Both the position numbers and the translations under genes were made by a program. The notes under the pieces were generated by a model. It was given only the letters and a program-made list of their open reading frames with translations. It was not told where the DNA came from and searched no databases. A stretch of DNA of 24,494 nt from a virus: the IMG/VR virus record IMGVR_UViG_3300046691_000244, positions 1 to 24,494 of that record. One strand, written 5' to 3'. How positions within the stretch are numbered: position 1 is the stretch's first letter; each line of letters starts with the position of its first letter. Below, one piece after another: positions 1 to 7,436 of this stretch.

Positions 1-330
1 GAAACCATCTTTGGTGAGGCGCAGCACTTCGGCCTCGCCCGCCATCGGGTTAAAGATAATGTCCGGGTGAGGGTTGGTCGAAGCGGTTATGGAATAGCCC
101 GCTTCGATACCATTCAGCTGGCCGACCCATGAGTGCTGCGCCGATAGTTCGCCACAATTCACCGCCTGCGCGGGAGTGGCTTCGGCTACTGGTGGCGCGG
201 TATCTTCCACAAGCAGGCCGGTGCCGTCACATGGCATGCAGCGCACAGTATCGATGGAAAGCATGCCCTGACGTTTTCCTCGTCCGTTGCAGAAATTGCA
301 TGGCGTTGGCAATTTAATTTCGTTCATCAT
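1..330 (-). CDS. Small protein with two CxxCxGxG-like zinc motifs (partial, runs off left edge)
   Basis: This open frame starts at 330 (tandem ATG ATG; the second ATG at 327 is an alternative) and runs leftwards off the window, so the C-terminus is not seen. The first 45 residues contain CNFCNGRG and CMPCDGTG, a pair of knuckles like the DnaJ cysteine-rich repeat, so it probably binds one zinc ion. The visible remainder is polar with no membrane segment. It is the last visible gene of the leftward operon and follows the gene at 358-552 after a 27-base gap; upstream of the start there is only a weak GAAAG ribosome site. Similar small zinc-knuckle proteins are common in phage early regions and have no agreed function. 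No specific function is assigned. Confidence 0.65.
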   Translation of the reverse strand, partial: MMNEIKLPTPCNFCNGRGKRQGMLSIDTVRCMPCDGTGLLVEDTAPPVAEATPAQAVNCGELSAQHSWVGQLNGIEAGYSITASTNPHPDIIFNPMAGEAEVLRLTKDGF

Positions 331-357
331 GTTCTTTCGTGCCCTGTGGGCGAAGGG

Positions 358-552
358 TTATTCGGCATTCACTGCGTAGCGTTTGATCTGATCCGATTGA
401 TTCGGCGTGAGATAAACTTCAGTACTAGCTATGGCTCGGGCTGGAACGTCATCGATAGGCACCAGTTCGCGCGCCATTTCCTCCGCTTCCTCTTCCGAGC
501 TGGCAATCACGCCGAACTCGACGCGGACGCTCACTGCGTAGTAGTCGCTCAT
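358..552 (-). CDS. Small acidic hypothetical phage protein
   Basis: A 64-residue protein that I do not recognise. The start is well supported: AAGGAG sits seven bases before the ATG and the ATG overlaps the TGA of the preceding gene (ATGA), so it is probably translationally coupled. The sequence begins with a beta-like segment, has an acidic helical stretch around residues 18-29 (SSEEEAEEMARE), and lacks cysteines and membrane segments. It belongs to the distal part of the leftward operon. Confidence 0.6.
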   Translation of the reverse strand: MSDYYAVSVRVEFGVIASSEEEAEEMARELVPIDDVPARAIASTEVYLTPNQSDQIKRYAVNAE

Positions 553-1550
553 TTCGTCTCCTTAGCGGCCAGGGCGGCGTCGATGTCGCGTTCGAAATAG
601 ATTTCAATGTCTTCTAACGGAACGGATTTTGCTGGCCTGATTTGAACTTGCCACCATCCGGCGTAGAGCCCAATCTTTGATTTTATTAGCCTGTACCGTG
701 CAGCATCTTGACTATCCCGGCTTTGATTGCCATTGGTCGCTTCAAGATAAAGATTGTGCGTTCCGTCAGGAAGATCGGCTTGAAGCTGGAACTCTGTATT
801 CTCCAATCCCCTCCATTTGGAAATGGTGACGGTAGCGATTACCGCATCCTTGGCATCCTCTTGGCTGCTACTGGCAGCGGCGATGCACTGGCGAATCTGT
901 TGTAGGAATCCTATCGTGGTGTGTTTACTGTAGTTGCCTTGCGCTTCAATGTTCTCGATCAGACTGTCGAGTATTTCTAAGCCTTCGGCGGCGTCATCAC
1001 TCAGCGTGGCCGGTGCTGGCTTGGCTAAATCCGCCAGATTGCGCTCGACGCGAATATACTCGTCCAGAGCTGCGCGCCATACCTCAGGGCCGTGTTCGCA
1101 GTCATGGAGCAGGCCGCTGACAATCGTGTCCAGCGTGAATTCCTGCGTAACATCGTCCGCTGTAAATGGCGCTGGCGCAGCCTGTGCCTGATAGCGCTTG
1201 ATTGCGCCATTGGCGGCCTTCAGTTCTTCGCTTAGTTCGCAGTAGCCGACATACACGCGGGCCGCCGATAGCTTCCCCGCGCGCAGGTTAGCAAGCGTGA
1301 TCGCCTCGTATGGGGATTGCTCCACCACTTGTTGCGCATCTTTGGCTTCGCCCGGCTGCGCCTGAAGGGCTGCGCGCTCCTTCAGATTACTGACATGGCG
1401 TACAGCATCGGCCAGCGCAGCGCTTTCAATAGCAAGGGCTGCGCGGAGGTCACGTAATTCATCGCGCATGTAGCTTGCGCAATCGTGGTCGCGCCAATCT
1501 TTACCGAATTCCTCAACCATCCGGTCGTCCCATCGTTTAGGCGCGCTCAT
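549..1550 (-). CDS. Hypothetical protein sharing a duplicated module with its upstream neighbour
   Basis: The start is placed at 1550 rather than the longer frame beginning at 1595, because AAGGA precedes this ATG and the ATG overlaps the TGA of the upstream gene. The resulting protein has 333 residues. Its N-terminal third is helical and probably coiled (many Ala, Glu and Arg). The middle has an LEILDSLIENIEAQGNYS segment followed by QQIRQCIAAA that matches the C-terminal end of the upstream protein almost motif for motif. The C-terminal part looks beta-rich and contains YRLIKSKIGLYAGWW. No enzyme motif, signal peptide or membrane segment is visible. Function unknown; the shared module suggests the two proteins are paralogous in part or bind a common partner. 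Confidence 0.7.
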   Translation of the reverse strand: MSAPKRWDDRMVEEFGKDWRDHDCASYMRDELRDLRAALAIESAALADAVRHVSNLKERAALQAQPGEAKDAQQVVEQSPYEAITLANLRAGKLSAARVYVGYCELSEELKAANGAIKRYQAQAAPAPFTADDVTQEFTLDTIVSGLLHDCEHGPEVWRAALDEYIRVERNLADLAKPAPATLSDDAAEGLEILDSLIENIEAQGNYSKHTTIGFLQQIRQCIAAASSSQEDAKDAVIATVTISKWRGLENTEFQLQADLPDGTHNLYLEATNGNQSRDSQDAARYRLIKSKIGLYAGWWQVQIRPAKSVPLEDIEIYFERDIDAALAAKETK

Positions 1551-2695
1551 GGCTGTCCTTCCGGTGATGGGGCTGTAAATGCAGCGGCCACGCACTGGCG
1601 CAACTGACCGAGCATGATGAGCGTGACTTCCTGGCTGTAATTGCCATGCTTGGTGATGCTATCGATCAGTTGATCGAGAATTTCCAGCGCCTCTTCCGAA
1701 GTACAATTTGTGCCGAACTCGTCGCGCAGATCGGCGGCTAGTTGCAGGTGGCTGTCGGCGCAGGAATCGGCGTATGCGCGGAGCGCGGCGGGAGCGTGGG
1801 CGTCGTGGCGCAGGGCCATGCAGGCGCGGCCACTGTTCAGCAACTCGGCAAGCTTCACATCGCGCTGGTCGGACATGCGGACCCATGACGTGCCAAATGG
1901 GTGCTTGATGGCGATGTTCCACGCTTTGCTGTCTGCCGCCTGGAAAGCTCTCAAGGTGACGCTCGGCGGCAGTTCCTCGCCCATGGCTGTAACCACGCAC
2001 GTTCCATTGCATTTGAGGCACCGAACACCACGAATCTCACCCGGCACACTGGAACCTTTGCAGGCAGGGCATTCAGCTTCCTCGCCTATGGCCGGGGCGG
2101 GGATGTGGATAGGACTGTCAACTTTACCTTTGGTCGCTACCGCGCTCACTCCATTTGTAGGAACGTCAGCAGGACGCCATATATGACCGCAACCGTGGCA
2201 TAGGTGTGAACGGTGGGGCTCGTTTTTCCAATTCGGTGTGCGATCATCCGGCGCATCGATGTGTTGTAAGCCGCAAGATGGGCAGTGCAGAACGATATCC
2301 ACCAGCTTCACCTGCACTGGCGCTTCCGCCTTCGCTGGCTGTGCTGCGATCAAGGCTATGGCAGCTTTGCGGAATGCCTCAAATCCTTCCCGGTGTGTAG
2401 CCAATTCCATGTCGTCAATCGCGGTTTCGTCGATGTCTTCTGGCTCAACCCATTTGATAGCCATGATCTCCGCGCGCAGATCGCCGCACTGGAACGATCG
2501 CTCATCCGGCGCTGCGCACTGTGATGGCGCGGCTAACGCATCTTCTACAGCCTTCAGTGCGCGAACGCTGTCAGGCTGCGTGCCAGCTTTCACAACAAGC
2601 GTCATGAGGTGGTCCAGCGCCCATGCGATCTGTGCATCTGGTAGCGCGCACTGTGCCTGCGGGGTCATCTTGTCATTTAGAGGATTGAGGTCCAT
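1547..2695 (-). CDS. Zinc-ribbon phage protein
   Basis: The start at 2695 is preferred to the one at 2710: GGAG lies nine bases upstream and the ATG overlaps the TGA of the small membrane gene (TGATG). The protein has 382 residues. Around residues 130-175 is a CPSCG...HRSHLCHGCG...WRPADVPTNGV block that I recognise as a recurrent zinc-ribbon segment of proteobacterial phage proteins. A second cysteine set, CPACKG...CLKCNG, follows about 50 residues later. The C-terminal 45 residues (ALEILDQLIDS...GNYSQ...LRQCVAAAF) are the module repeated in the next gene downstream. Two treble-cysteine sites suggest nucleic-acid or protein binding, but the role is unknown. Its 3' end overlaps the next start by four bases. 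Confidence 0.75.
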   Translation of the reverse strand: MDLNPLNDKMTPQAQCALPDAQIAWALDHLMTLVVKAGTQPDSVRALKAVEDALAAPSQCAAPDERSFQCGDLRAEIMAIKWVEPEDIDETAIDDMELATHREGFEAFRKAAIALIAAQPAKAEAPVQVKLVDIVLHCPSCGLQHIDAPDDRTPNWKNEPHRSHLCHGCGHIWRPADVPTNGVSAVATKGKVDSPIHIPAPAIGEEAECPACKGSSVPGEIRGVRCLKCNGTCVVTAMGEELPPSVTLRAFQAADSKAWNIAIKHPFGTSWVRMSDQRDVKLAELLNSGRACMALRHDAHAPAALRAYADSCADSHLQLAADLRDEFGTNCTSEEALEILDQLIDSITKHGNYSQEVTLIMLGQLRQCVAAAFTAPSPEGQP

Positions 2696-2811
2696 CACGC
2701 TGCACTCCATTCAACATATACGTCGACCATGGCGCCGGTCCACAGGCCAAGCACCACGATCACCAGGATGATCAGGCCCCAGTTCGGGCCGGTTTGCGGT
2801 TTGTTTTTCAT
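2695..2811 (-). CDS. 38-residue single-pass membrane protein
   Basis: A very short gene supported by its ribosome site (AAGGGA before the ATG at 2811) and by the TGATG overlap with the next gene. The protein begins MKNKPQTGPNWG, followed by one strongly hydrophobic stretch, LIILVIVVLGLW, and a short tail with DVYVEW. It is expected to insert in the inner membrane with a short basic N-terminus. Nothing marks a function. Small membrane proteins in phage early operons may act in superinfection exclusion or host takeover, but that is only a class-level guess. Confidence 0.6.
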   Translation of the reverse strand: MKNKPQTGPNWGLIILVIVVLGLWTGAMVDVYVEWSAA

Positions 2812-2821
2812 GGCATCCCTT

Positions 2822-3004
2822 TCAGTTGGGGTTGAGTTCAAGTGCCACACAATCAGCGCAGTACCGCTTGCGGCCGATATTCTTACTCCCGGTGAGTCCC
2901 TTGCGCTGCTGGCACTTGGCGCAGTGGAAGGTGAAGCCCGGGCCGCGTGACGTGCAGTTGCCGCGTGCGCGCTCTTTGCCTACCTGGTCGGGGCTGGGGA
3001 TCAT
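2822..3004 (-). CDS. Small zinc-finger protein (two CxxC pairs)
   Basis: A longer frame reaches 3082, but the start at 3004 overlaps the TGA of the upstream ASCH gene in the ATGA pattern used throughout this operon, giving 60 residues. CAKC and CADC pairs separated by about 18 residues (...RKGLTGSKNIGRKRY...) make a compact zinc ribbon. The surrounding residues are basic, consistent with nucleic-acid binding. Function unknown. Confidence 0.6.
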   Translation of the reverse strand: MIPSPDQVGKERARGNCTSRGPGFTFHCAKCQQRKGLTGSKNIGRKRYCADCVALELNPN

Positions 3005-3603
3005 GGCAGCACCCGCTTGAATTCGACCGCCCATACCCATGGATTGGCGTTCCAGCTCTCGGCGCCATTGATCGATTCCCACAATTCGCGAAAGGCGCGA
3101 ATCGACGGTGGTAGGAATTCGCCAGCGCAGTACCCGCCCTTGTGGCGATCTTCGATATGGACGCCCTCTGCGCGCGCATCGGTCTCACTGATGCTCTGCA
3201 GCTGCTCCACGCGTACGCTGATGATCTCCAGCAGGATGCGGCTGTCGGCACGGAACATATGGATGGATGGCGTCCACTTCTTCACTTTGCAACGCGCGCC
3301 GTCGTCTTCATCGGCGCGGTACGTGAGCCGACAGCCGATGTCCGCGTAGGCTTCGCGCACCCAAAGGCGCTCGCGATGACCGCCGTAGGGGCACGCATCA
3401 CCGGCCATGCCATGCGCTTCAGGTATTTGTGTCGAGGAAACCGTGACCATGGACTGGAAAGCGTTGCATGGCCACCAAAATTCACCAGGCTTGTCAGGAA
3501 CTGGCTCAGGTTGCGGCTTCATAATTCGCCGCGTCTGCGTCTTGCTGCCGTCCAGCAGGGCGCGCACCATTGGGGCGCTGAAGAGGATAGGGCGCTCTTT
3601 CAT
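3001..3603 (-). CDS. ASCH-domain-type phage protein
   Basis: The 200-residue product opens with KERPILFSAPMVRALLDGSKTQ followed by TRR, the hallmark of the phage ASCH-like family often labelled 'morphogenetic protein' in databases. In the ASCH/PUA-like fold the basic TQTRR segment lies in the putative RNA-binding cleft; that is family knowledge, not shown here. RLWVREAYAD in the middle and WVWAVEF at the C-terminus are further family landmarks. Length is normal for the family. The gene overlaps both neighbours by four bases. The true substrate of these phage ASCH proteins is not established, although RNA or modified-nucleoside binding is the usual proposal. Confidence 0.75.
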   Translation of the reverse strand: MKERPILFSAPMVRALLDGSKTQTRRIMKPQPEPVPDKPGEFWWPCNAFQSMVTVSSTQIPEAHGMAGDACPYGGHRERLWVREAYADIGCRLTYRADEDDGARCKVKKWTPSIHMFRADSRILLEIISVRVEQLQSISETDARAEGVHIEDRHKGGYCAGEFLPPSIRAFRELWESINGAESWNANPWVWAVEFKRVLP

Positions 3604-4103
3604 GCGACCTCCGCTGTGGCATGGCGTGGCCGGCGCGCCGCCAGCGCGGCCTTGTAACTGGCCTTGGCGTCCTTCAAGGTCTTGCCGTACTCACCGGTCG
3701 CGCGCGACGAGCGCAGGCGCACCCACCCGTATTTCGGGTCGCTTGACCAGTGGCTAGGGTGGTAGTCGCGCTTCGGCACTTCGATCCCCAACCACTCGGC
3801 GAACGACTCGCAGACCTCGCTCCGCAGGTATTCCTCGTACCGGCTGTATTTCGGCGGGGGCGGTAGCAGATCCAGCGCCAGGGTGCGGCCGGCATCGGTG
3901 ACCAGGAACAGGATGTCGTCAGGATCACAGAAAGCCGGCGCCGCGCGGCGAACCATCAGGCCCATCGCTTCCAGCTCCGTCAGTTCCGGCATGGCGTAAT
4001 GGCCGTCGCCTGCGACGTAGTGATTGCGGTACGGCGTGCGATGCTCAGGCGTCAGGCCTAGCGTGTGATGCAGGATGTCCAACTGTTTTTCGGTGACGCT
4101 CAT
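3600..4103 (-). CDS. Hypothetical phage protein
   Basis: A 167-residue protein with ATGA overlaps at both ends. The N-terminal half (EKQLDILHHTLGL, then LTELEAMGLMVRR and LFLVTDAGRTLAL) resembles a winged-helix-like arrangement that ends in a beta hairpin. The C-terminal half holds GWVRLRSSRATGEYGKTLKDAKASYKAAL. I do not recognise the family from sequence alone, although similar proteins occur in Burkholderiales prophages next to ASCH genes. No cysteine motif, signal peptide or membrane segment is visible. Confidence 0.65.
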   Translation of the reverse strand: MSVTEKQLDILHHTLGLTPEHRTPYRNHYVAGDGHYAMPELTELEAMGLMVRRAAPAFCDPDDILFLVTDAGRTLALDLLPPPPKYSRYEEYLRSEVCESFAEWLGIEVPKRDYHPSHWSSDPKYGWVRLRSSRATGEYGKTLKDAKASYKAALAARRPRHATAEVA

Positions 4104-4360
4104 GCCGAAGCCCTCCCCACGCGGTCGATATGCCGCTTAGCGACGCTCAGGCGCTGCGATACCTGCTGGCGCTCCCTTACCAGCTTGGCAGCCTGCTTGC
4201 AGTGCGGGCAGTCACAGGCACGCATGGTTGCCCCCCCGTTAGGGCAGCGCAGCAATTCCGCGCCCAGGTCGCGCGTGAGTTTCAGGGCGTGAGCCGAAGC
4301 GCGCACAAATTCACGGCAGGCGGCCAGGGCTTGCTGTTCGATGGTGAGGCGGGTATTCAT
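4100..4360 (-). CDS. Small hypothetical protein with CxC-HxxC-like cluster
   Basis: A longer frame reaches 4468, but the start at 4360 overlaps the TGA of the preceding gene (ATGA) and gives an 86-residue protein beginning MNTRLTIEQQALAACREFV. It is mainly helical and contains LLRCPNGG and ACDCPHC, which together could bind a zinc ion. The C-terminus is basic. The family is not recognised. Confidence 0.55.
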   Translation of the reverse strand: MNTRLTIEQQALAACREFVRASAHALKLTRDLGAELLRCPNGGATMRACDCPHCKQAAKLVRERQQVSQRLSVAKRHIDRVGRASA

Positions 4361-4692
4361 GGGGCCTCCGGTGCCGTACGCCGCGCCCAGCACCACTGCG
4401 GCCCGTCTTCTGTATCGCCGATGCACAGCGTGAACCAACCGTCGCCGGCCGGCGCCGTCGGTTCCCATCCGGAGAAGTCGCAGCCGCCCTCATCGAAAAT
4501 CGCGATGTAGACGGGGTGATCCATATCCTCGCCGTCGAGGCAAGCATGCCTGATTTCCAGCTGCTGCTCGGCTTGCCAGGCGCGCCACTCGTCGCTCTGG
4601 CCCTCTTCAAACTCGGGCATGTCCGGGTGCCACCAGCAGCCGGTTTCGTCGCGCATGACCCGCGCCGGTTGAATCAAATTCATTGTGTTCAC
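4357..4692 (-). CDS. Hypothetical phage protein, Trp-rich
   Basis: A protein of about 111 residues with many aromatic residues (GCWWHPDMPEF, EWRAWQ, DGWFTLCIG, QWCWAR). I recognise this as a recurrent early phage protein of unknown role. The start is uncertain: a strong GGAGG lies only four bases before the GTG at 4692 and thirteen before an ATG at 4683; 4692 is kept. The 3' end overlaps the next gene by four bases. Confidence 0.6.
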   Translation of the reverse strand: MNTMNLIQPARVMRDETGCWWHPDMPEFEEGQSDEWRAWQAEQQLEIRHACLDGEDMDHPVYIAIFDEGGCDFSGWEPTAPAGDGWFTLCIGDTEDGPQWCWARRTAPEAP

Positions 4693-4700
4693 GCTGCCTC

Positions 4701-4940
4701 CTAGTGGAACTCATTTATCTTCACGTCCGGCGACTCGGTCCGCACCTCATCAAGCGCGCTTTCAAGCCAGCCGCGCACGAAGTCTTCACCCTCAACGGTG
4801 CGAAGCAATTTGTACGAGATCATCAGTAGGGCGCTCAGATATGAACTGCGCTCCTCTGGCTTGAGGCGGGGTAGGATTGCCACTGCCTTGAGCGCTTCTT
4901 GAACCATGGCGCTGTCGGTGCTGTTTTCGTGGGCGCTCAT
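4701..4940 (-). CDS. Small helical hypothetical protein
   Basis: A 79-residue, mostly helical protein ([22 protein letters not shown], then a helix containing LLMISYKLL). Its start overlaps the stop of the rdgC-like gene upstream in the ATGA pattern. No known motif, membrane segment or cysteine pair is seen, and function is unknown. Its stop lies eight bases before the next gene, within the sequence that supplies that gene's ribosome site. Confidence 0.6.
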   Translation of the reverse strand: MSAHENSTDSAMVQEALKAVAILPRLKPEERSSYLSALLMISYKLLRTVEGEDFVRGWLESALDEVRTESPDVKINEFH

Positions 4941-6184
4941 GCTGCCGCTCCCGCCGCTACCACGGTGTACACGCCCTGCGTGCCGGTGATCACGCCCTTG
5001 GCCGCCATCGCCTCGATCAGTCGCGCCGCGCGGTTGTAGCCGATCACCAGCGTGCGCTGCACCAGCGAGACCGATGCACGCCGCTGGGCGCGAACGATGG
5101 ACACGGCCTGGTCGTAGAGCGGATCGCTGGCGCCGCCGTCGCCGAGCGGGATGATATCTTCGTGCGGCACTACGGTCAGGCCGCGATCACGTAGGCCTTG
5201 AGCTACGCGCTCATTCAGTGACAGCACCGGGCGCTGCTCACGCACTGGCTCGTTGCCCTTGGCTGGTTCCGCTGGCCGCGCCACAGGCGCTTCGCCCTCG
5301 CACGCGCCACCCAGCGCCTCCACCACGTCGGCCAGCATCTTGGCCAACTCGCCGGTCATCAGCATGAAGTCGCCGTCGAAGCGCTCGTCGTCGTTGCGGG
5401 TGCTCGCCTCGGTTTCCTTCAGCACATCCAGCGGCTTGATCGACTTGATGGCCAGCGACTCGTCCAGAACGAAGGAAATCTTCGACTCCCAGGTCATGGC
5501 CAGGCGCGTGCACTGCTTGCCGGCGGCGATGTGGCGGCGCAGTTCGTCCGCTTCCAGCGTGTGGCGCACGTACTTGACCTGGGCTTTGCTCTCGCCGGTG
5601 GCGCGCATGGTCACATCGCGGTCGATCGTGAAGCCGGCGGGCGCCTCGTCCGATTGCAGCCATTCAGTCATCACGCCCACCGGCGGGCGCTGCACGCGCA
5701 GGCTTTCCAGCGGCATGCGGTCGACCGCTTTGAGCAGCAGCTTGATTACTTCGTCGGCCTTCGAGGGGCTGGCGGCGTCAACGACCAACCAGCCGTGCAC
5801 AGGGTCGATCCAGACGTTGGTGGTACTGGCGACACTGAACGCGCGCGGCAGCAACTCGTCGGCGACGCGCTCACGCAGTTCCTTCATAGCCTTCTTGCTG
5901 GGCGCGAAACCCTGCGCCTCTTCCATCTCTGCGGCGCGGGCCTTGGCCACCTGGTTGATGACGGTGGCAGGAAGCAGCTTCTTTTCGGACTGCAGTTGGA
6001 TGAGCCACTGGCCATTGACGACGTGAACCAGGTCGGCGCCGCGCGGTGCGGCCCAGCCCTGGCGCAGCAGCTCGTTGCTGCTGGCGGGCGTGAAGGCATG
6101 GGGTGCCAGCGCGGTCATCATCTGCTCGGCCGTGAATGCCCAGCCAGCGGGCAGGCAGTAAATTTGTGCGTTTTTGAAGAACAT
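4937..6184 (-). CDS. rdgC: RdgC-like recombination-associated protein fused to an FtsK-gamma-like winged helix
   Basis: A 415-residue protein whose first ~293 residues read as RdgC: it begins MFFKNAQIY, and has the [43 protein letters not shown] and [12 protein letters not shown] family segments. RdgC forms a ring on double-stranded DNA and limits RecA; this is known for the family. Ordinary RdgC is about 300 residues. Here a Pro/Ala linker (roughly 294-320) leads to residues 353-402, containing [18 protein letters not shown], then [19 protein letters not shown], which closely matches the FtsK gamma domain, the DNA-reading winged helix that in FtsK recognises KOPS and contacts XerD. The start has GGGAGA eight bases upstream, just after the reverse-transcriptase stop. 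The gamma assignment is by motif recognition only. Confidence 0.85.
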   Translation of the reverse strand: MFFKNAQIYCLPAGWAFTAEQMMTALAPHAFTPASSNELLRQGWAAPRGADLVHVVNGQWLIQLQSEKKLLPATVINQVAKARAAEMEEAQGFAPSKKAMKELRERVADELLPRAFSVASTTNVWIDPVHGWLVVDAASPSKADEVIKLLLKAVDRMPLESLRVQRPPVGVMTEWLQSDEAPAGFTIDRDVTMRATGESKAQVKYVRHTLEADELRRHIAAGKQCTRLAMTWESKISFVLDESLAIKSIKPLDVLKETEASTRNDDERFDGDFMLMTGELAKMLADVVEALGGACEGEAPVARPAEPAKGNEPVREQRPVLSLNERVAQGLRDRGLTVVPHEDIIPLGDGGASDPLYDQAVSIVRAQRRASVSLVQRTLVIGYNRAARLIEAMAAKGVITGTQGVYTVVAAGAAA

Positions 6185-6187
6185 CGT

Positions 6188-7128
6188 CTATCTCCCTGTA
6201 TTGGTGGGGCCGGTATGGCTGAACATTGCTTTGTAGGAGGTGAGCGCCTGGCTGCGGTCGTAGCCGCCCACCTCATGCTGGCGCAGGCGCTGGTGGTACC
6301 GGCGCCGGCCGTAGGCGCCCACGGAGATATGGTTTGGCCAGACGATGTAGCCGAGGAAGGGCACGCCGTCGGCCACCGGCGCCACGCGCACCTTTTTCGG
6401 GTGGATGGTCAGGCCATCTGCAGCGAGTCGCTCAACGATCGCGGCACTGATCGCCATCAGCTGCTCGCGGGATTCGCCCAGGATCACCATGTCATCCACG
6501 TATCGGACGTAGTGGCGGACGTGCAGCACTTCCTTCAGCCAGTGGTCGAAATCGTTCATGTAGACGTTCGCGAAGAGCTGACTGGGTAGATTCCCAATAG
6601 GCATTCCTTTGTCGCGGGTGCGCCGGTACAGACTCGTGGCCGGGAACAGGTGGTCATGCTCATCGCCTGAACGGAACGAATCCACCAGGTTCACCAGCAG
6701 AGTGCGGATGTCCTGGTCGCCGATGTAGCGCAGGATCCGCGCCTTCAAGAGCGAGTGATTCACCGAATAGAAATACTTCGAAATGTCCAGCTGCAACACC
6801 CACTTAGCATCCCGCGCGCGGGCAAAGTCAGCAAGTTGCCGTAGGTGTCCGCGATGAAGCGGGGCTGCCAGATCGGCAGCATGTAGTCGTAGAGCATCCA
6901 GTGCACGATCCGATCCTTCATCGGCGCGTCGACGACATGCCTGAATTTCTTCTCGCGGATGACGAACGTCTTGTACGGCCCGAAGGTGTAGCGGCGCTCG
7001 CGCAGCTGCTGCTGGATGCTGGCCACGTAGCGTAGCGGATCGTCGCCGAAGCGCTGCACGCGTGGGCACTTGGACTTGTTTTTCCGCGCTTTAAGCCAGC
7101 AGCCGAACAGGCGGGACAGGTCGGTCAT
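6188..7128 (-). pseudogene. DGR reverse transcriptase, disrupted by a deletion/frameshift
   Basis: Two minus-strand frames together encode one DGR-type reverse transcriptase. The N-terminal part begins at 7128 (MTDLSRLFGCWLKARKN) and runs through GPYKTFVIREKKFRHV and PRFIADTYGN. The C-terminal part continues in another frame with LADFARARDAKWVLQLDISKYF (the first catalytic Asp), PIGNLPSQLFAN (the DGR-type motif 4), YVRYVDDMVIL (YxDD box) and PFLGYIVW, and stops at 6188. The change of frame is at 6835-6841. Functional DGR enzymes have about a dozen more residues here, including a GKGTH motif, which are absent, so both the frame and a conserved loop are lost. A seven-base CGGCAAC at the junction would fit a deletion between short direct repeats (inference). 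An assembly error is less likely, because residues are missing as well as the frame. Confidence 0.85.
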
Positions 7129-7298
7129 GCGATGGAACGGTGCTGGCGCTGGGCCGCTTTCCGCTGCGGCACTCGGAAGCCCCGCAGCGGTTTTCGGTTT
7201 GGCGCAGCGCCGTGCTTTCGGGTTTATCCCAGGAGCTGATCGACCAAGAATTGGCTTTCCGTGAGCAGGCTCAGCGTCTAAGCATGTAATTTTTGGGT
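7129..7298 (-). ncRNA. Spacer between TR and RT, probable 3' part of the DGR template RNA
   Basis: This 170-base stretch lies between the template repeat and the RT start and has no convincing gene. In the Bordetella phage DGR the RNA segment 3' of TR, before the RT gene, is essential for priming and cDNA synthesis; the same layout here makes this the likely equivalent. A GC-rich inverted repeat, CTGCGG...CCGCAG around 7160-7185, could form part of a structured RNA. The function is inferred from position. Confidence 0.5.
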
Positions 7299-7413
7299 CA
7301 GCGGAAGCCGACATTGTCGTTGGCGTTGGACGGATTCGCGTTGTTGAGCCTGAACACGCCGGCGTCGTCGCCGTCGTTCCAGTAGCCGCCGCGGATGAGC
7401 GCATTGCCGGACC
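7299..7413 (-). repeat. DGR template repeat (TR)
   Basis: A 115-bp non-coding repeat between the accessory gene and the RT gene. Read on the minus strand it is full of AAC/AAT codons at the sites that vary (TGG AAC GAC; CTC AAC AAC GCG AAT; TCC AAC GCC AAC GAC AAT), as expected of a DGR template. It matches VR1 at 99 of 115 positions and VR2 at 101 of 115, without gaps. All mismatches are at the 23 sense-strand adenines of the TR. The invariant block at its 3' end, GTCGGCTTCCGCTG, corresponds to the IMH region of the VRs; immediately beyond it the TR diverges from them. Confidence 0.95.
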
Positions 7414-7436
7414 TACCAGACCACCCCCTTCGTTGA

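Noticed and set aside
5531-6589. A 352-residue plus-strand ORF across rdgC and RT
   Set aside because: It lies antisense to well-supported genes and has no recognisable family; a GC-rich codon shadow.
6835-6841. Programmed frameshift joining the two RT halves
   Set aside because: No classical slippery heptamer is seen, and a shift would still leave out the conserved GKGTH segment.
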